Shown here: positions 6,921 to 15,033 of the stretch, one piece after another | How the letters are laid out: every line of letters begins with the position of its first letter | How positions within the stretch are numbered: position 1 is the stretch's first letter | DNA from: JACDAL01 sp035646635 | Lineage (GTDB): Bacteria; Actinomycetota; CADDZG01; WHSQ01 | Reading direction: 5' to 3' | Assembly (NCBI GenBank): GCA_035646635.1 | Contig: DASRPA010000188.1 | Location: forward strand, 1-18,674 | Length of the DNA stretch: 18,674 bases | Position numbers and translations under genes: made by a program | The notes under the pieces: generated by a model | What the model was told of the DNA's origin: nothing | The model's database searches: none | What the model saw: only the letters and a program-made list of their open reading frames with translations

Positions 6921-7790
6921 ATGTCCGACCGCTTCTACCTCGACGCTCCGAGCCTCGTCTACCGGGCGTTCTTCTCATGGCCGACCACGATCACCGATCC
7001 CACGGGGCGCCCGGTGAACGCGGTACGAGGCTTCATGGAGATGGTGACCCGTATAGTCGTCGACCACCACCCCGATGACATCGTGGCGGTCTTCGACGCC
7101 GAGTGGCGCCCGGCCTTCCGGGTCGAGGCCTATGCCGGCTACAAGGCAGAACGGCCCGATGACCCTGCCGAGCTGCCCGTCCAGTTCGACGTGCTCGCAG
7201 TGGTCCTCGACGCCGCCGGCATCTGCTGCATCGAAGCGCCCGAGTTGGAGGCGGACGACGCCATCGCCACCCTCATCGAGGACAAGGAGGCCGCGGAGAT
7301 GGCGGCCATTGTGACCGGAGATCGCGACCTCCTCCCGCTGGTGCGCGACCCGGACGTTCGGCTGCTGTTTCCGCTCCGGGGGGTAAGAGACGTGATCGTC
7401 TTCGACGAGGCCGCCGTCGAGGCGAAGTACGGCGTCCCCCCGCGCCTCTATGCAGACTTTGCAACGCTGAGAGGCGATCCCTCCGACGGACTCCCCGGGG
7501 TGCCGGGGATTGGGCCCGTGCGAGCGGCAAAGCTGTTGTCGGAGCACGGCTCGGTGGCCGGGATCATCGCGAACCTCGAGGAGCTGCCCCCCAAACAGAA
7601 GGCGGCGTTTGAAGAGGCGCTCGACTACCTCCTGGCGGCGCGCGGCGTCGTCGAGCTGGTCAGAGATGCTCGTCTCACAGCCACCGAACCCCACCCCCCG
7701 GAGCTCGAGAGGCTCGAGGTTCTCGCGACACAGCACAACCTCGGCAGCTCGGCCGTGCGCCTCGCCCAGGCGCTGGCCGGCGAGCGCTGA
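6921..7790 (+). CDS. Stand-alone 5'-3' exonuclease (Pol I N-domain/FEN-like)
   Basis: A 289 aa homologue of the 5' nuclease domain of DNA polymerase I, without a polymerase. Motifs seen: an N-terminal acidic/arginine site (LDAPSLVYRAF), VFDAEWRPAFR...YAGYKAER (58-78, the arch region), LEADDAIATL (109-118), TGDRDLLPLV (132-141), and GDPSDGLPGVPGIG (185-198), which starts the DNA-binding helix-hairpin-helix. The aspartates that bind the two metals are kept. Small departures from typical PolA domains: DAPS for DGxx, and DGLPG for DNIPG. Such short proteins process RNA primers or flaps. The ATG is supported by the leaderless -10 TAGAGT. The next gene follows 9 bp later in the same reading frame, separated only by this gene's TGA, so the two are one transcript. 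Confidence 0.9.
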   Translation: MSDRFYLDAPSLVYRAFFSWPTTITDPTGRPVNAVRGFMEMVTRIVVDHHPDDIVAVFDAEWRPAFRVEAYAGYKAERPDDPAELPVQFDVLAVVLDAAGICCIEAPELEADDAIATLIEDKEAAEMAAIVTGDRDLLPLVRDPDVRLLFPLRGVRDVIVFDEAAVEAKYGVPPRLYADFATLRGDPSDGLPGVPGIGPVRAAKLLSEHGSVAGIIANLEELPPKQKAAFEEALDYLLAARGVVELVRDARLTATEPHPPELERLEVLATQHNLGSSAVRLAQALAGER

Positions 7791-7799
7791 GGAGCTCCG

Positions 7800-8432
7800 A
7801 TCACACGCGTTCTGCTGGTGCGTCACGGTGCCACCGATTGGAACACCGCCCGTCTCGCCCAAGGCCAGGCCGACATCCCCCTCAATCGCAAGGGGCGGCG
7901 GCAGGCTCAGGAGGCGGCCACCGCGCTCTCCTCCTCTGACATCGACGCCGTCTACGCCAGCGATCTGCAGCGCGCCATTGACACGGCCCGGCCCATCGCC
8001 GCCCTGCACGGTCTGGAGGTCGTGGCCGACCCCGCGTTCAGAGAGATCGATCAGGGCGACTGGGAGGGCGTCCATATCGACGAGATCCGCCGCCGCTGGC
8101 CCGAGCTGTGGGGGCCTGCCCGCCACGTCAACAGGCGCCCGGGGGGCGAGTCTCCCGAGGAGGTCACCGAGCGGGCGCTCGCGGGGCTGCGACGGGTGCT
8201 CGAGGCTCATCCCTCGGGGACTGTCGCGATCGTCGGCCACGGGGGCACGATCAGGTGGCTGGTGGCCGCGGCGAAGGGCTATGGCGTGGCGGGCTCGCAG
8301 CGGCTGCGGGGTCTGTCGAACGGCGGCGTCATCGCGGTGGAGGCGGAGCAGGATGGCGATGACAACATAAGGTTCGGAAGGGTGGAGCGGCTCGACGGGG
8401 CCAGTCCCGACCTCGACGACCCCAACCAGTAG
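7800..8432 (+). CDS. Histidine phosphatase (phosphoglycerate mutase-like)
   Basis: About 210 aa with the catalytic LVRHGATDWN motif (phospho-accepting His9 if counted from ATC 7800), an acidic motif REIDQGDWEG, and the second catalytic histidine in VAIVGHGGTIRWL. This fits the broad-specificity phosphatase branch (CobC/GpmB/PhoE-like); the true substrate is unknown. The start is uncertain. The first standard start codon is the GTG at 7818, which would place RHG at residues 2-4 and delete the first beta strand. Reading from ATC at 7800 gives (M)TRVLLVRHG, normal for the family, with GAGGAG 5-6 nt upstream. I therefore favour AUC initiation; readthrough of the exonuclease TGA, or a sequence error, are alternatives. 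A small hairpin follows the stop. Confidence 0.85.
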   Translation: MTRVLLVRHGATDWNTARLAQGQADIPLNRKGRRQAQEAATALSSSDIDAVYASDLQRAIDTARPIAALHGLEVVADPAFREIDQGDWEGVHIDEIRRRWPELWGPARHVNRRPGGESPEEVTERALAGLRRVLEAHPSGTVAIVGHGGTIRWLVAAAKGYGVAGSQRLRGLSNGGVIAVEAEQDGDDNIRFGRVERLDGASPDLDDPNQ

Positions 8433-8442
8433 CCAACTGCAG

Positions 8443-8463
8443 CCCGTCCCACCGACCGACGGG
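8443..8463 (+). terminator. Hairpin after histidine phosphatase
   Basis: CCCGTC (8443-8448) and GACGGG (8458-8463) form a perfect 6-bp stem starting 10 bp after the stop codon. No U tract follows, so it is terminator-like only. The rest of the 175 bp gap up to alaC shows nothing beyond the alaC promoter. Confidence 0.3.
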
Positions 8464-8594
8464 TACTCAAACGCGCGCAGAGCGCTACGAGGTACCGATT
8501 CCGTACACACAGGCGCGCCACGCGCGATCCACTACCGAGCCGGGCGGGCGGGTACGGATGGTGCCAGCGGCCTCTGCCCCCGCTGAGCGGCTGC

Positions 8595-8600
8595 TAGGTT
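8595..8600 (+). promoter_or_regulatory. -10 element (TAGGTT), leaderless start of alaC
   Basis: TAGGTT ends 7 nt before the ATG at 8608. A TTG at 8599 overlaps this hexamer and would be unlikely as a start. Confidence 0.55.
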
Positions 8601-8607
8601 GCAAAAC

Positions 8608-9792
<1,185 letters not shown>

Positions 9793-9793
9793 T

Positions 9794-9813
9794 CCCGGAG
9801 CCGGGCGGCCCGG
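9794..9813 (+). terminator. GC-rich hairpins after alaC
   Basis: Two alternative stems lie directly after the stop: CCCGG/CCGGG (9794-9805) and CCGGGC/GCCCGG (9801-9813). No U tract is seen. Weak terminator candidate. Confidence 0.3.
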
Positions 9814-9825
9814 GGCCGTCGGACA

Positions 9826-9885
9826 CATCGAACTTTGGCCCAAGAACGACCTATACGGGCGGTTTCGGGCCAAAGTTGCCTTGGC
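9826..9885. repeat. Intergenic hairpin repeat, copy 1
   Basis: The arms AACTTTGGCCC (9831-9841) and GGGCCAAAGTT (9867-9877) form a perfect 11-bp inverted repeat around a 25-nt loop, and the loop itself can pair partly (GAAC.ACC with GGCGGTTTC). The outer flank (CATCGA left, GCCTTGGC right) is shared with copy 2 at 10163-10220, in the same orientation. It lies 39 bp after alaC and could act as a transcript end, a REP-like element, or a miniature mobile element. Confidence 0.75.
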
Positions 9886-10162
9886 TTGTGGATTGTGGAG
9901 CCGCCTGAATGATCAGAGCCAGAGAACTGAGCATCGTCTCAATAGGCGCCATCTCCCTTCCCACCGAAGTCGTCGGCCCTCGGCTCGTGCGGTGCAGGTG
10001 GGTGCGTTGGACACGACGCCCGTGACGGGGGCTGAACACAGCTTAGGGAGAGGGTGTGACAGGAAACAACCCTGCGAGCGGGTTAGGGGCCGGGCTAACC
10101 CAAGACCCTCCGGTTGCCTAGATCGGGTGGGCCCCGGGGCCGGGCGTCGCGGGCCGGGCGCT
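9886..10162. other. Non-coding stretch between the two hairpin repeats
   Basis: About 277 bp with no convincing gene on either strand; open frames here lack family resemblance and run into the repeats. It holds two possible stem-loops: AGGGT (10051-10055) with ACCCT (10069-10073), and GGGTTAG (10080-10086) with CTAACCC (10095-10101). These could belong to a small RNA, but I recognise no known RNA family. Confidence 0.4.
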
Positions 10163-10220
10163 CATCGAGCTTTGGTACAGAATGCGCCTATAGCCGGCGT
10201 CGGGCCAAAGTTGCCTTGGC
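10163..10220. repeat. Intergenic hairpin repeat, copy 2
   Basis: Same orientation as copy 1, starting 337 bp after it. The right half (TCGGGCCAAAGTTGCCTTGGC minus its last base, ending at 10220) is identical in both copies. The left arm has diverged (CATCGAGCTTTGG against CATCGAACTTTGG), leaving CTTTGG (10170-10175) to pair with CCAAAG (10205-10210). It lies just downstream of the stop of the minus-strand membrane protein, so both copies sit at gene 3' ends. Confidence 0.7.
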
Positions 10221-10235
10221 GGTCGACTTGACGGG

Positions 10236-11322
10236 CTAGGTGGGGGCCGTCCTCGGTTGCGGCAGCACCAGCAAGAAGGCGATGAGCAAGCCCACCAGGG
10301 CGCTCAACACGATCGCCCCGGTCCACAGCTCGGCCGGCCAGCCGATCCCATAACCCACCGCCAGAACCCCGAAATGGGAGGTCCACAGCAGGGCCGGGAG
10401 CAGGGCCCCGGCGGCGCACAGGGCCGCAGGCCGGTCGGGTGCCGGCCGCAGCCGCGCCCAGCGCCACGTCCGAGTGCAGACCTCCTATGAAGGCGCCCAG
10501 CAACGGTGCGGAGGGCTGAAACTCCCGCATGGCGACGAGCCCGAACGCCACCGTGGTGAAGATCAGCGTGGCGGAGCCGAACGGGAGCCGGAAGCGCAGC
10601 AGCGCGATCAGGAGTGGGGTGACGAGGATCACCGTCGACAGCAGAAAGCTCGCAACGCCGAGGCTGATGTTCACGTCGGCAAAGCCAAGCTCGGCGGGGG
10701 CACGCTTCGCCCACTCGACGAACGAGGTCGTGGGAGTGAGGTCGGTGAACGGCGACAGATAGAGGAAGAAGAAGGCGATCCCGGCGGTGGTCAAGGTCAG
10801 CGAGCCGAGTATGGGCGCAAACGAGCTCGGCTGTCCGTCCACGCGCCATAGCGCCCGCAGCGGGCTCGTGCCGATCAACAGGCCGCCCGTGAACAGGGCG
10901 ATATGGGAGGGGCTAAGCAGGGCGTCGATGCCAACCTCGATACCGAAGACCGTGTGCCACAGCATGTCGGCGACGCCTCCGAGGCCGAACAGCAGGATGC
11001 CGAAGAAACCGACCAGGTAGCCCGCCGGCACGGCGTCGGGGGCGAAGCGAGCGAAGGAGCGCGGCCGGGGCTGGAAGCAAAGGGTTTGGTAGACGATCCA
11101 GCCGGCAGTCGCCAGAAACCCGGAATAGAAGACTGCATGCCAGGGCGTGAAGAAGGTCTCGAGGCTTGTGAGGTTGATATGGGCCCAGCCATCGATGAAG
11201 ATGCCCGCCGTCATCCACGCCGCCAGGAGCACTGTTATCAGGTGGTCCCGGGAGGAAAGCTGCGGACGCGCCGCGACCTCTCTTGGCATCGCTTGGGCGC
11301 GCTGCGTAGCTACAATGGCCAT
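10236..11322 (-). CDS. Polytopic membrane protein with conserved-looking histidines; frameshifted
   Basis: Reading from the ATG at 11320-11322 gives a protein with about eight hydrophobic helices. It contains DGWAHINL (His48), FFTPWHAVFYSGF (His62), DMLWHTVFGIEVG (His123) and LLSPSHIALFTGG (His140), which could hold a metal or haem; this is inference. The frame loses sense near 10443-10463. The +1 frame then restores two clear helices (TSHFGVLAVGYGI, and IVLSALVGLLIAFLLVLPQ) and ends at TAG 10236-10238. The span is 1087 nt, one more than a multiple of three, so a base is inserted or two are lost in the GC-only run there. The intact product would be about 361 aa. It starts 10 bp after tetR ends, so the two form an operon. 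Function is unknown. Sequencing error and a true mutation are both possible. Confidence 0.75.
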
Positions 11323-11332
11323 AGCCCCGATT

Positions 11333-11947
11333 CTAGAACTGTTCGGTGTTGTGTGCGCCGAGGATCCCGTGCATGCAGAAGGCGACCGCCTCTTCGGCGA
11401 GCTGGGGGCGGCGGAAGGATGCCTCTGACTCGGTGAAGTAGACCTCGACGAAGTGGAAGATCGCACCGAGGATCCCGTGCGCCATGAGGGCAGGGTCTCC
11501 GGGCGGAATCGAGCCGGCCTCCATCCCCTCCCTTATATGCACTGCGGTGTCGGCCGCGATGACCTGCTGGCCACGTTGCACGAAGGAGGAGAACTCCTCG
11601 TAGCGAGCCGCGGTACGGATGAGAGCGAGAAAGCCGGGGTCGGCGCGAAAGAACTCGATCGATGCTCTGATGCCGTACTCGATACGCTCGCAGGGGTCGG
11701 AAAGTCCGCGGATCGCCAGCTGCTGGGAGCGACGCAGGGCGCGCAAAGAGCCTTGCAAGAGCTCGACGAACAGCACCTCCTTGGACTCGAAATACCAGTA
11801 GAAGACTCCCTTGCCGACGCCGAGCGCGTCGCAGACATCTGCGATCGTGGTGCGGTGGTAGCCCTGGTCGGCGAACAGCCGGTAAGCGACCTCGAGTAGC
11901 TGGACCCGGCGGCGGGTCCCCCTCTTGGTGAGCTTCCTGGTCGCCAT
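11333..11947 (-). CDS. TetR-family transcriptional regulator
   Basis: A 204 aa one-component repressor. The N-terminal helix-turn-helix is typical of TetR proteins: LLEVAYRLFADQGYHRTTIADVCDALGVGKGVFYWYFESKEVLF (about 17-60). The C-terminal ligand-binding half, with SIEFFRADPGFLALI and HGILGAIFHFVEVYF, resembles regulators of lipid or efflux genes, but the ligand cannot be told. The ATG has AGGAG about 5 nt upstream. It is divergent from the cPGS-like gene with only 35 bp between start codons, so its operator probably lies there and it probably controls itself, the following membrane protein and perhaps the divergent GTPase. Confidence 0.92.
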   Translation of the reverse strand: MATRKLTKRGTRRRVQLLEVAYRLFADQGYHRTTIADVCDALGVGKGVFYWYFESKEVLFVELLQGSLRALRRSQQLAIRGLSDPCERIEYGIRASIEFFRADPGFLALIRTAARYEEFSSFVQRGQQVIAADTAVHIREGMEAGSIPPGDPALMAHGILGAIFHFVEVYFTESEASFRRPQLAEEAVAFCMHGILGAHNTEQF

Positions 11948-11967
11948 TGTGCTCCTTGGTCGGTTGT

Positions 11968-11973
11968 TAGAGT
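11968..11973 (+). promoter_or_regulatory. -10 element (TAGAGT) in the tetR / cPGS-like divergent gap
   Basis: TAGAGT lies 9 nt upstream of the ATG at 11983 with no Shine-Dalgarno, so a very short or absent leader is likely. A regulator bound in this 35-bp gap would affect both directions. No clear palindromic operator stands out. Confidence 0.45.
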
Positions 11974-11982
11974 CCCGGCACT

Positions 11983-13347
11983 ATGAGCCCATCCTTCGCT
12001 TCCCGCAGACGCGTCCTCATCATGGGCGCTGCAGGCCGTGATTTCCACAACTTCAACGTCGCCTACCGCGACTACGAGGGGGCCGAGGTGGTGGCGTTCA
12101 CCGCAGCGCAGATCCCCGGTATCGAGGGCAGGCTATACCCCTCGGAACTCGCCGGGCCGCTTTATCCCGGCGGCATCCGCATCCACCCGGAGGACGAGCT
12201 CGAGGCGCTCATCGCATCGCACGGCGTCGACGAGGTCGTGTTCTCCTACTCGGACGTCTCTCACGAGACCGTCATGCACCAGGCCTCACGCGTTCTGGCG
12301 GCGGGACCGGACTTCACGCTGCTCGGCCCTTCACGCACAGCCCTCAGGGCCAGCGTCCCAATTGTGGCCGTGTGCGCGGTGCGGACCGGATCCGGCAAGT
12401 CGCAAACCACCAGGGCCGTGGCACGCATCCTCAGAGGGTGGGGCCGCCGGGTAGCGATAGTCCGGCACCCCATGCCCTATGGGGATTTGGCCCGCCAGGC
12501 GGTGCAGCGCTTCGAGAGCTTCGATGATCTCGCTGCCGCCGACTGCACCATCGAGGAGAGGGAGGAGTACGAGCCCCATCTCAAGGCCGGCTCGGTGGTC
12601 TACGCGGGGATCGACTATGGCGCCATCCTGGAGCGAGCGCAGCAGGAGGCTGAGGTGATCCTGTGGGACGGCGGCAACAACGACCTCCCCTTCTACGTTC
12701 CGGATGTCCACATCACGGTCGCGGACCCGTTGCGAGTGGGCCACGAGACGCGCTATCACCCGGGCGAGGCCAACCTCCGGAGCGCCCATGTCGTGGTCAT
12801 CAACAAGATCGACTCGGCGGAGCCGGGCGCCGTTGAGGAGCTGGAGCGGACCGTCCACGCGCTCAACCCCGACGCCGGCATCGTCAAGGCTCGCTCTCCG
12901 ATCACTATCGAGGACGGCGTCGAGCTCGAAGGAAGGAGGGTCCTTGTGGTCGAGGACGGGCCCACCCTGACCCACGGTGAGATGGGCTACGGCGCCGGCG
13001 TGGTCGCGGCCCGTCGAGCGGGCGCGAAGCTCGTCGATCCGCGGCGGTGGGCGGTCGGCAGCATCAAGGAGGTCTACGAGCGCTTCCCGCACATGGAGGA
13101 GTTGCTTCCTGCAATGGGCTACTCGGAGAGACAACGTGAGGAGCTTGCCGCCACGATCAACTCGTCCGACGCCGAAGTGGTGCTCATCGCAACGCCGATC
13201 GACCTGCGCAAGGTGATCGATCTCGACGTGCCCGCATACCGCGCCGGCTACGAGCTCGAGGAGGTGTCCGAGCCGGGCCTCGCCGAGCTCCTCGAGCGAC
13301 GGCTCCTAGTTCTTAGAGAGAGCCCCCAAAAAACAGGGAGCACTTAA
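11983..13347 (+). CDS. Cyclic 2,3-diphosphoglycerate synthetase-like P-loop NTPase
   Basis: A 454 aa protein resembling, over its full length, the family named for the methanogen cyclic 2,3-diphosphoglycerate synthetase, which closes 2,3-bisphosphoglycerate into its cyclic anhydride with ATP. Visible blocks: VLIMGAAGRDFHNFNVAYRD at the N terminus; VVFSYSDVSHETVMHQAS; a P-loop AVRTGSGKS (132-140); RHPMPYGDLARQAVQRF; CTIEEREEYEPH; ILWDGGNNDLPFY; a GTPase-like NKID (274-277); VEDGPTLTHGEMGYGAGVVAA; and IATPIDLRKVI. All are intact. Most bacterial members have not been tested, so making cyclic diphosphoglycerate is not assured; some databases call them GTPases. It is divergent from tetR. The MoaD-like remnant starts 13 bp after the stop. 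Confidence 0.88.
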   Translation: MSPSFASRRRVLIMGAAGRDFHNFNVAYRDYEGAEVVAFTAAQIPGIEGRLYPSELAGPLYPGGIRIHPEDELEALIASHGVDEVVFSYSDVSHETVMHQASRVLAAGPDFTLLGPSRTALRASVPIVAVCAVRTGSGKSQTTRAVARILRGWGRRVAIVRHPMPYGDLARQAVQRFESFDDLAAADCTIEEREEYEPHLKAGSVVYAGIDYGAILERAQQEAEVILWDGGNNDLPFYVPDVHITVADPLRVGHETRYHPGEANLRSAHVVVINKIDSAEPGAVEELERTVHALNPDAGIVKARSPITIEDGVELEGRRVLVVEDGPTLTHGEMGYGAGVVAARRAGAKLVDPRRWAVGSIKEVYERFPHMEELLPAMGYSERQREELAATINSSDAEVVLIATPIDLRKVIDLDVPAYRAGYELEEVSEPGLAELLERRLLVLRESPQKTGST

Positions 13348-13360
13348 GAAAGGGGCGGGA

Positions 13361-13639
13361 ATGGCTCAAGTGAGATTGTCGGCGATCTTGAGGCGACTGG
13401 CGGAGGGCCGCGACAAGATCGATGTGAGTGAGCCCACCGTTCGGGAGGCGCTCCTCGCTCGGGAGGTCAGTGGATGCGAGAAGAGGAGGACCAGATCAGT
13501 GGAGCCAGATGAACGGAAACTCCAGAACCAGCTGAGACGCCTTGCACAAGAAGCGCCGAGGAAACGTGGGTGGAATGGGGCCGAAGTGCGTCGCCGGCAT
13601 CGTCGTCGGCGCGCTGTTGCTGCGTCCGAAGTTCACTAG
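13361..13639 (+). pseudogene. Truncated MoaD/ThiS-like ubiquitin-fold sulfur carrier
   Basis: The first ~36 residues (MAQVRLSAILRRLAEGRDKI, then DVSEPTVREALLAREVSG) read like the N-terminal half of a MoaD/ThiS-like beta-grasp protein of the kind common in actinobacteria. After about base 13470 the frame turns into Arg-rich sequence without family resemblance and ends at 13639 with no terminal Gly-Gly, which sulfur carriers need. The ATG has a good AAGGGG-type ribosome site and lies 13 bp after the cPGS-like gene, so the start looks authentic. I infer a deletion or insertion joined this stub to foreign or decayed sequence. Alternatively it is an unrelated 92 aa protein. Confidence 0.55.
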
Positions 13640-14196
13640 GGGCTGTCGGCTGGACGACCATGTTCTTGTTCGACATTCGGCAAGGAGTTATCGAGCATCC
13701 CGCTACGATAGCGAGTGAGACTCCCATCGCGAATGACTCGCCGCCGCCTTCCCAAGTGGCAACGCCGGAAGGGGGGCCTTCCGTCCTTGTCCTTCTCAAG
13801 TTTGGTGATGCGTCGGCCTACGAGAGAGCTTCTTACGAGGGAGTAGATCGGCCGGCCCCTCAACAAGGCAACAGCTTTGTCGGTAGGCTGCTAGCGGCCA
13901 TGAACCAGCTTGTGAAAGGTCCGACGCCACAGGAGCGTGGACAGGGACTATCGTCAGTCTTCTCTCCAGAAACAGCCGGTTTAGTCGAGAGCGTTGGCGT
14001 GGACGAGAGCGGCGCGGCCACGGTCAGTTTTAGAGATTTCCGCGAGGAGCTCCCAGGTCTTTCTACAACCGAGGGAGGCACCGTCCTGATGCTGCAGCTG
14101 AATCACACCGTGTTCCAGTTCAATAGCGTCGATAGAGTCGAATATCAGATCGAAGGCCAATGCGCGACGTTCGGGGAGTTCGGCCGCCGGCGCCCT
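13570..14196 (+). pseudogene. GerMN-domain fragment (spore-germination/lipoprotein-type domain)
   Basis: In the frame open from 13570, bases about 13876-14184 encode a GerMN-like domain: RLLAAMNQLVKGPTPQERGQ, then VSFRDF, then MLQLNHTVFQFNSVDRVEYQ and FGEFG. In actinobacteria such domains occur in secreted lipoproteins. No signal peptide exists in this frame, but a lipoprotein-like start (MGPKCVAGIVVGALLL, later a Cys) can be read from ATG 13575 in another frame, which suggests a frameshift. The domain runs without a stop into an unrelated oxidoreductase half. The sequence is less G+C-rich than its neighbours. I regard it as a decayed or rearranged gene. Confidence 0.6.
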
Positions 14197-14991
14197 CATC
14201 CCCGAAGTACAGCACTCACCGAGCTTGCGCAGGATGATGTTCATTACTTCTCTTCTAAGGGGATTGCCGAGTCTCTGACCGCCGAACAAGTTCACGAGCT
14301 TGAGCCAGACCTTGCTCCAGTGCGGGGAGCGCTTCTGTTCAGGGATCAAGCATGGATCAACCCTCTTCGGCTGGCGGCGACACTGGTCCGGCAAGTGGGA
14401 AGGATCGCCACACGTACCGAAGGCTTGCGTCTTGTGATCAAGGGAGCGCGCGTCACAGCTGTGGAGACGACAAATGGCGTCGTGCATCCGGGGGCAGTTG
14501 TATTCGCTACGGGGCTCGCGCAGGAACCGTGGCTTCGTCTGACTCAACGGAGGGTGAAGGGTCACCTCATCGCAATAGCTCCCGGACCCTTCAGCGTTCG
14601 ACGCATGGTCGGAGAACCGAACATGGGTATCGTGCCACTTCCGGGGGGCAACCTTGTCGCGGGAGGGACTCACGATGCACACGACGTGTCCCCGGAGGTC
14701 CGCCCCGAAACCGCTGCTGGAATCAAGCGCCGACTGGCGGAGCTGATCCCCTGAGCACAGTCTGCACAAGTGACTCACACATGGTGTTGCTTCAGACCAG
14801 CCACTGAAGACTTTCAGCCGGTCATAGACCGCATGCCTGGGCTCGACAACGCCTGGGTGACGTGCGGGTACTACGGAACCGGGATTCCGCTTGCGCCCGC
14901 TGTGGGTGCGGCATTGGCTTCATGGATCGAAGACGGATGTCGTCCGCAGGAGATCGAACCGTTTTCGTTGGAACGCTTCCACACCGGCTAG
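14197..14991 (+). pseudogene. FAD-dependent DAO/glycine-oxidase-like C-terminal half, interrupted by TGA
   Basis: From about 14215 the frame encodes the C-terminal half of a D-amino-acid-oxidase-family enzyme: SLTAEQVHELEPDLAPVRGA, AWINPLRLAATLV, VFATGLAQEPWL, VKGHLIAIAP and VPLPGGNLVAGGTHD. A TGA at 14752-14754 stops it, yet the same frame continues with family-like sequence: AQVTHTWCCFRPATEDFQPV, then GLDNAWVTCGYYGTGIPLAPA, ending naturally at 14991. The N-terminal half, with the FAD-binding GxGxxG, is absent; its place is taken by the GerMN fragment. Both lesions mean a non-functional remnant, related perhaps to glycine oxidase ThiO. Selenocysteine is unlikely: the TGA is in a linker, not at a redox site. 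G+C of 14221-14280 is 50%. Confidence 0.7.
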
Positions 14992-15011
14992 AAAGCCGCC
15001 ACATGCTTCTC

Positions 15012-15033
15012 CTGACACCGGAAGCCGGGTCAG
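15012..15033. terminator. Hairpin between convergent genes
   Basis: CTGAC-a-CCGG-aag-CCGG-GTCAG forms a 9-bp stem with one bulged A. It overlaps the stop codon of the minus-strand cyclodeaminase-like gene and lies 21 bp past the last stop of the DAO remnant. It is placed to act in both directions, though there is no U tract. Confidence 0.4.

Noticed and set aside
8480..8525. Possible tRNA-like piece near GGTACCGATTCCGTAC
   Set aside because: There is no acceptor stem, D-loop or anticodon arm around it, and the T-loop consensus is not met.
9851..10039. Minus-strand 62 aa ORF ending inside hairpin copy 1
   Set aside because: No family resemblance and half of it is repeat sequence; the shared QGNFGP peptide with the other repeat copy comes from the repeat itself.
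10041..10101. Riboswitch-like motif (GGGAGAG, GACAGGAAAC and stems)
   Set aside because: I tried glycine, cobalamin, cyclic-di-GMP and RNase P consensus elements from memory; none fits in order or spacing.
10162..10440. Arg/Gly-rich C-terminal tail of the membrane protein in its first frame
   Set aside because: The +1 frame encodes two clear membrane helices and a natural stop, so the tail is a frameshift artefact running into the repeat.
11323..11466. N-terminal extension of the membrane protein to 11466
   Set aside because: It is Ser/Arg-rich, overlaps the tetR coding sequence and precedes a good ATG directly after the tetR stop.
14752..14754. TGA as selenocysteine codon in the DAO frame
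   Set aside because: The position is in a linker with no redox role, no hairpin follows at the right place, and the gene already lacks its FAD-binding half.
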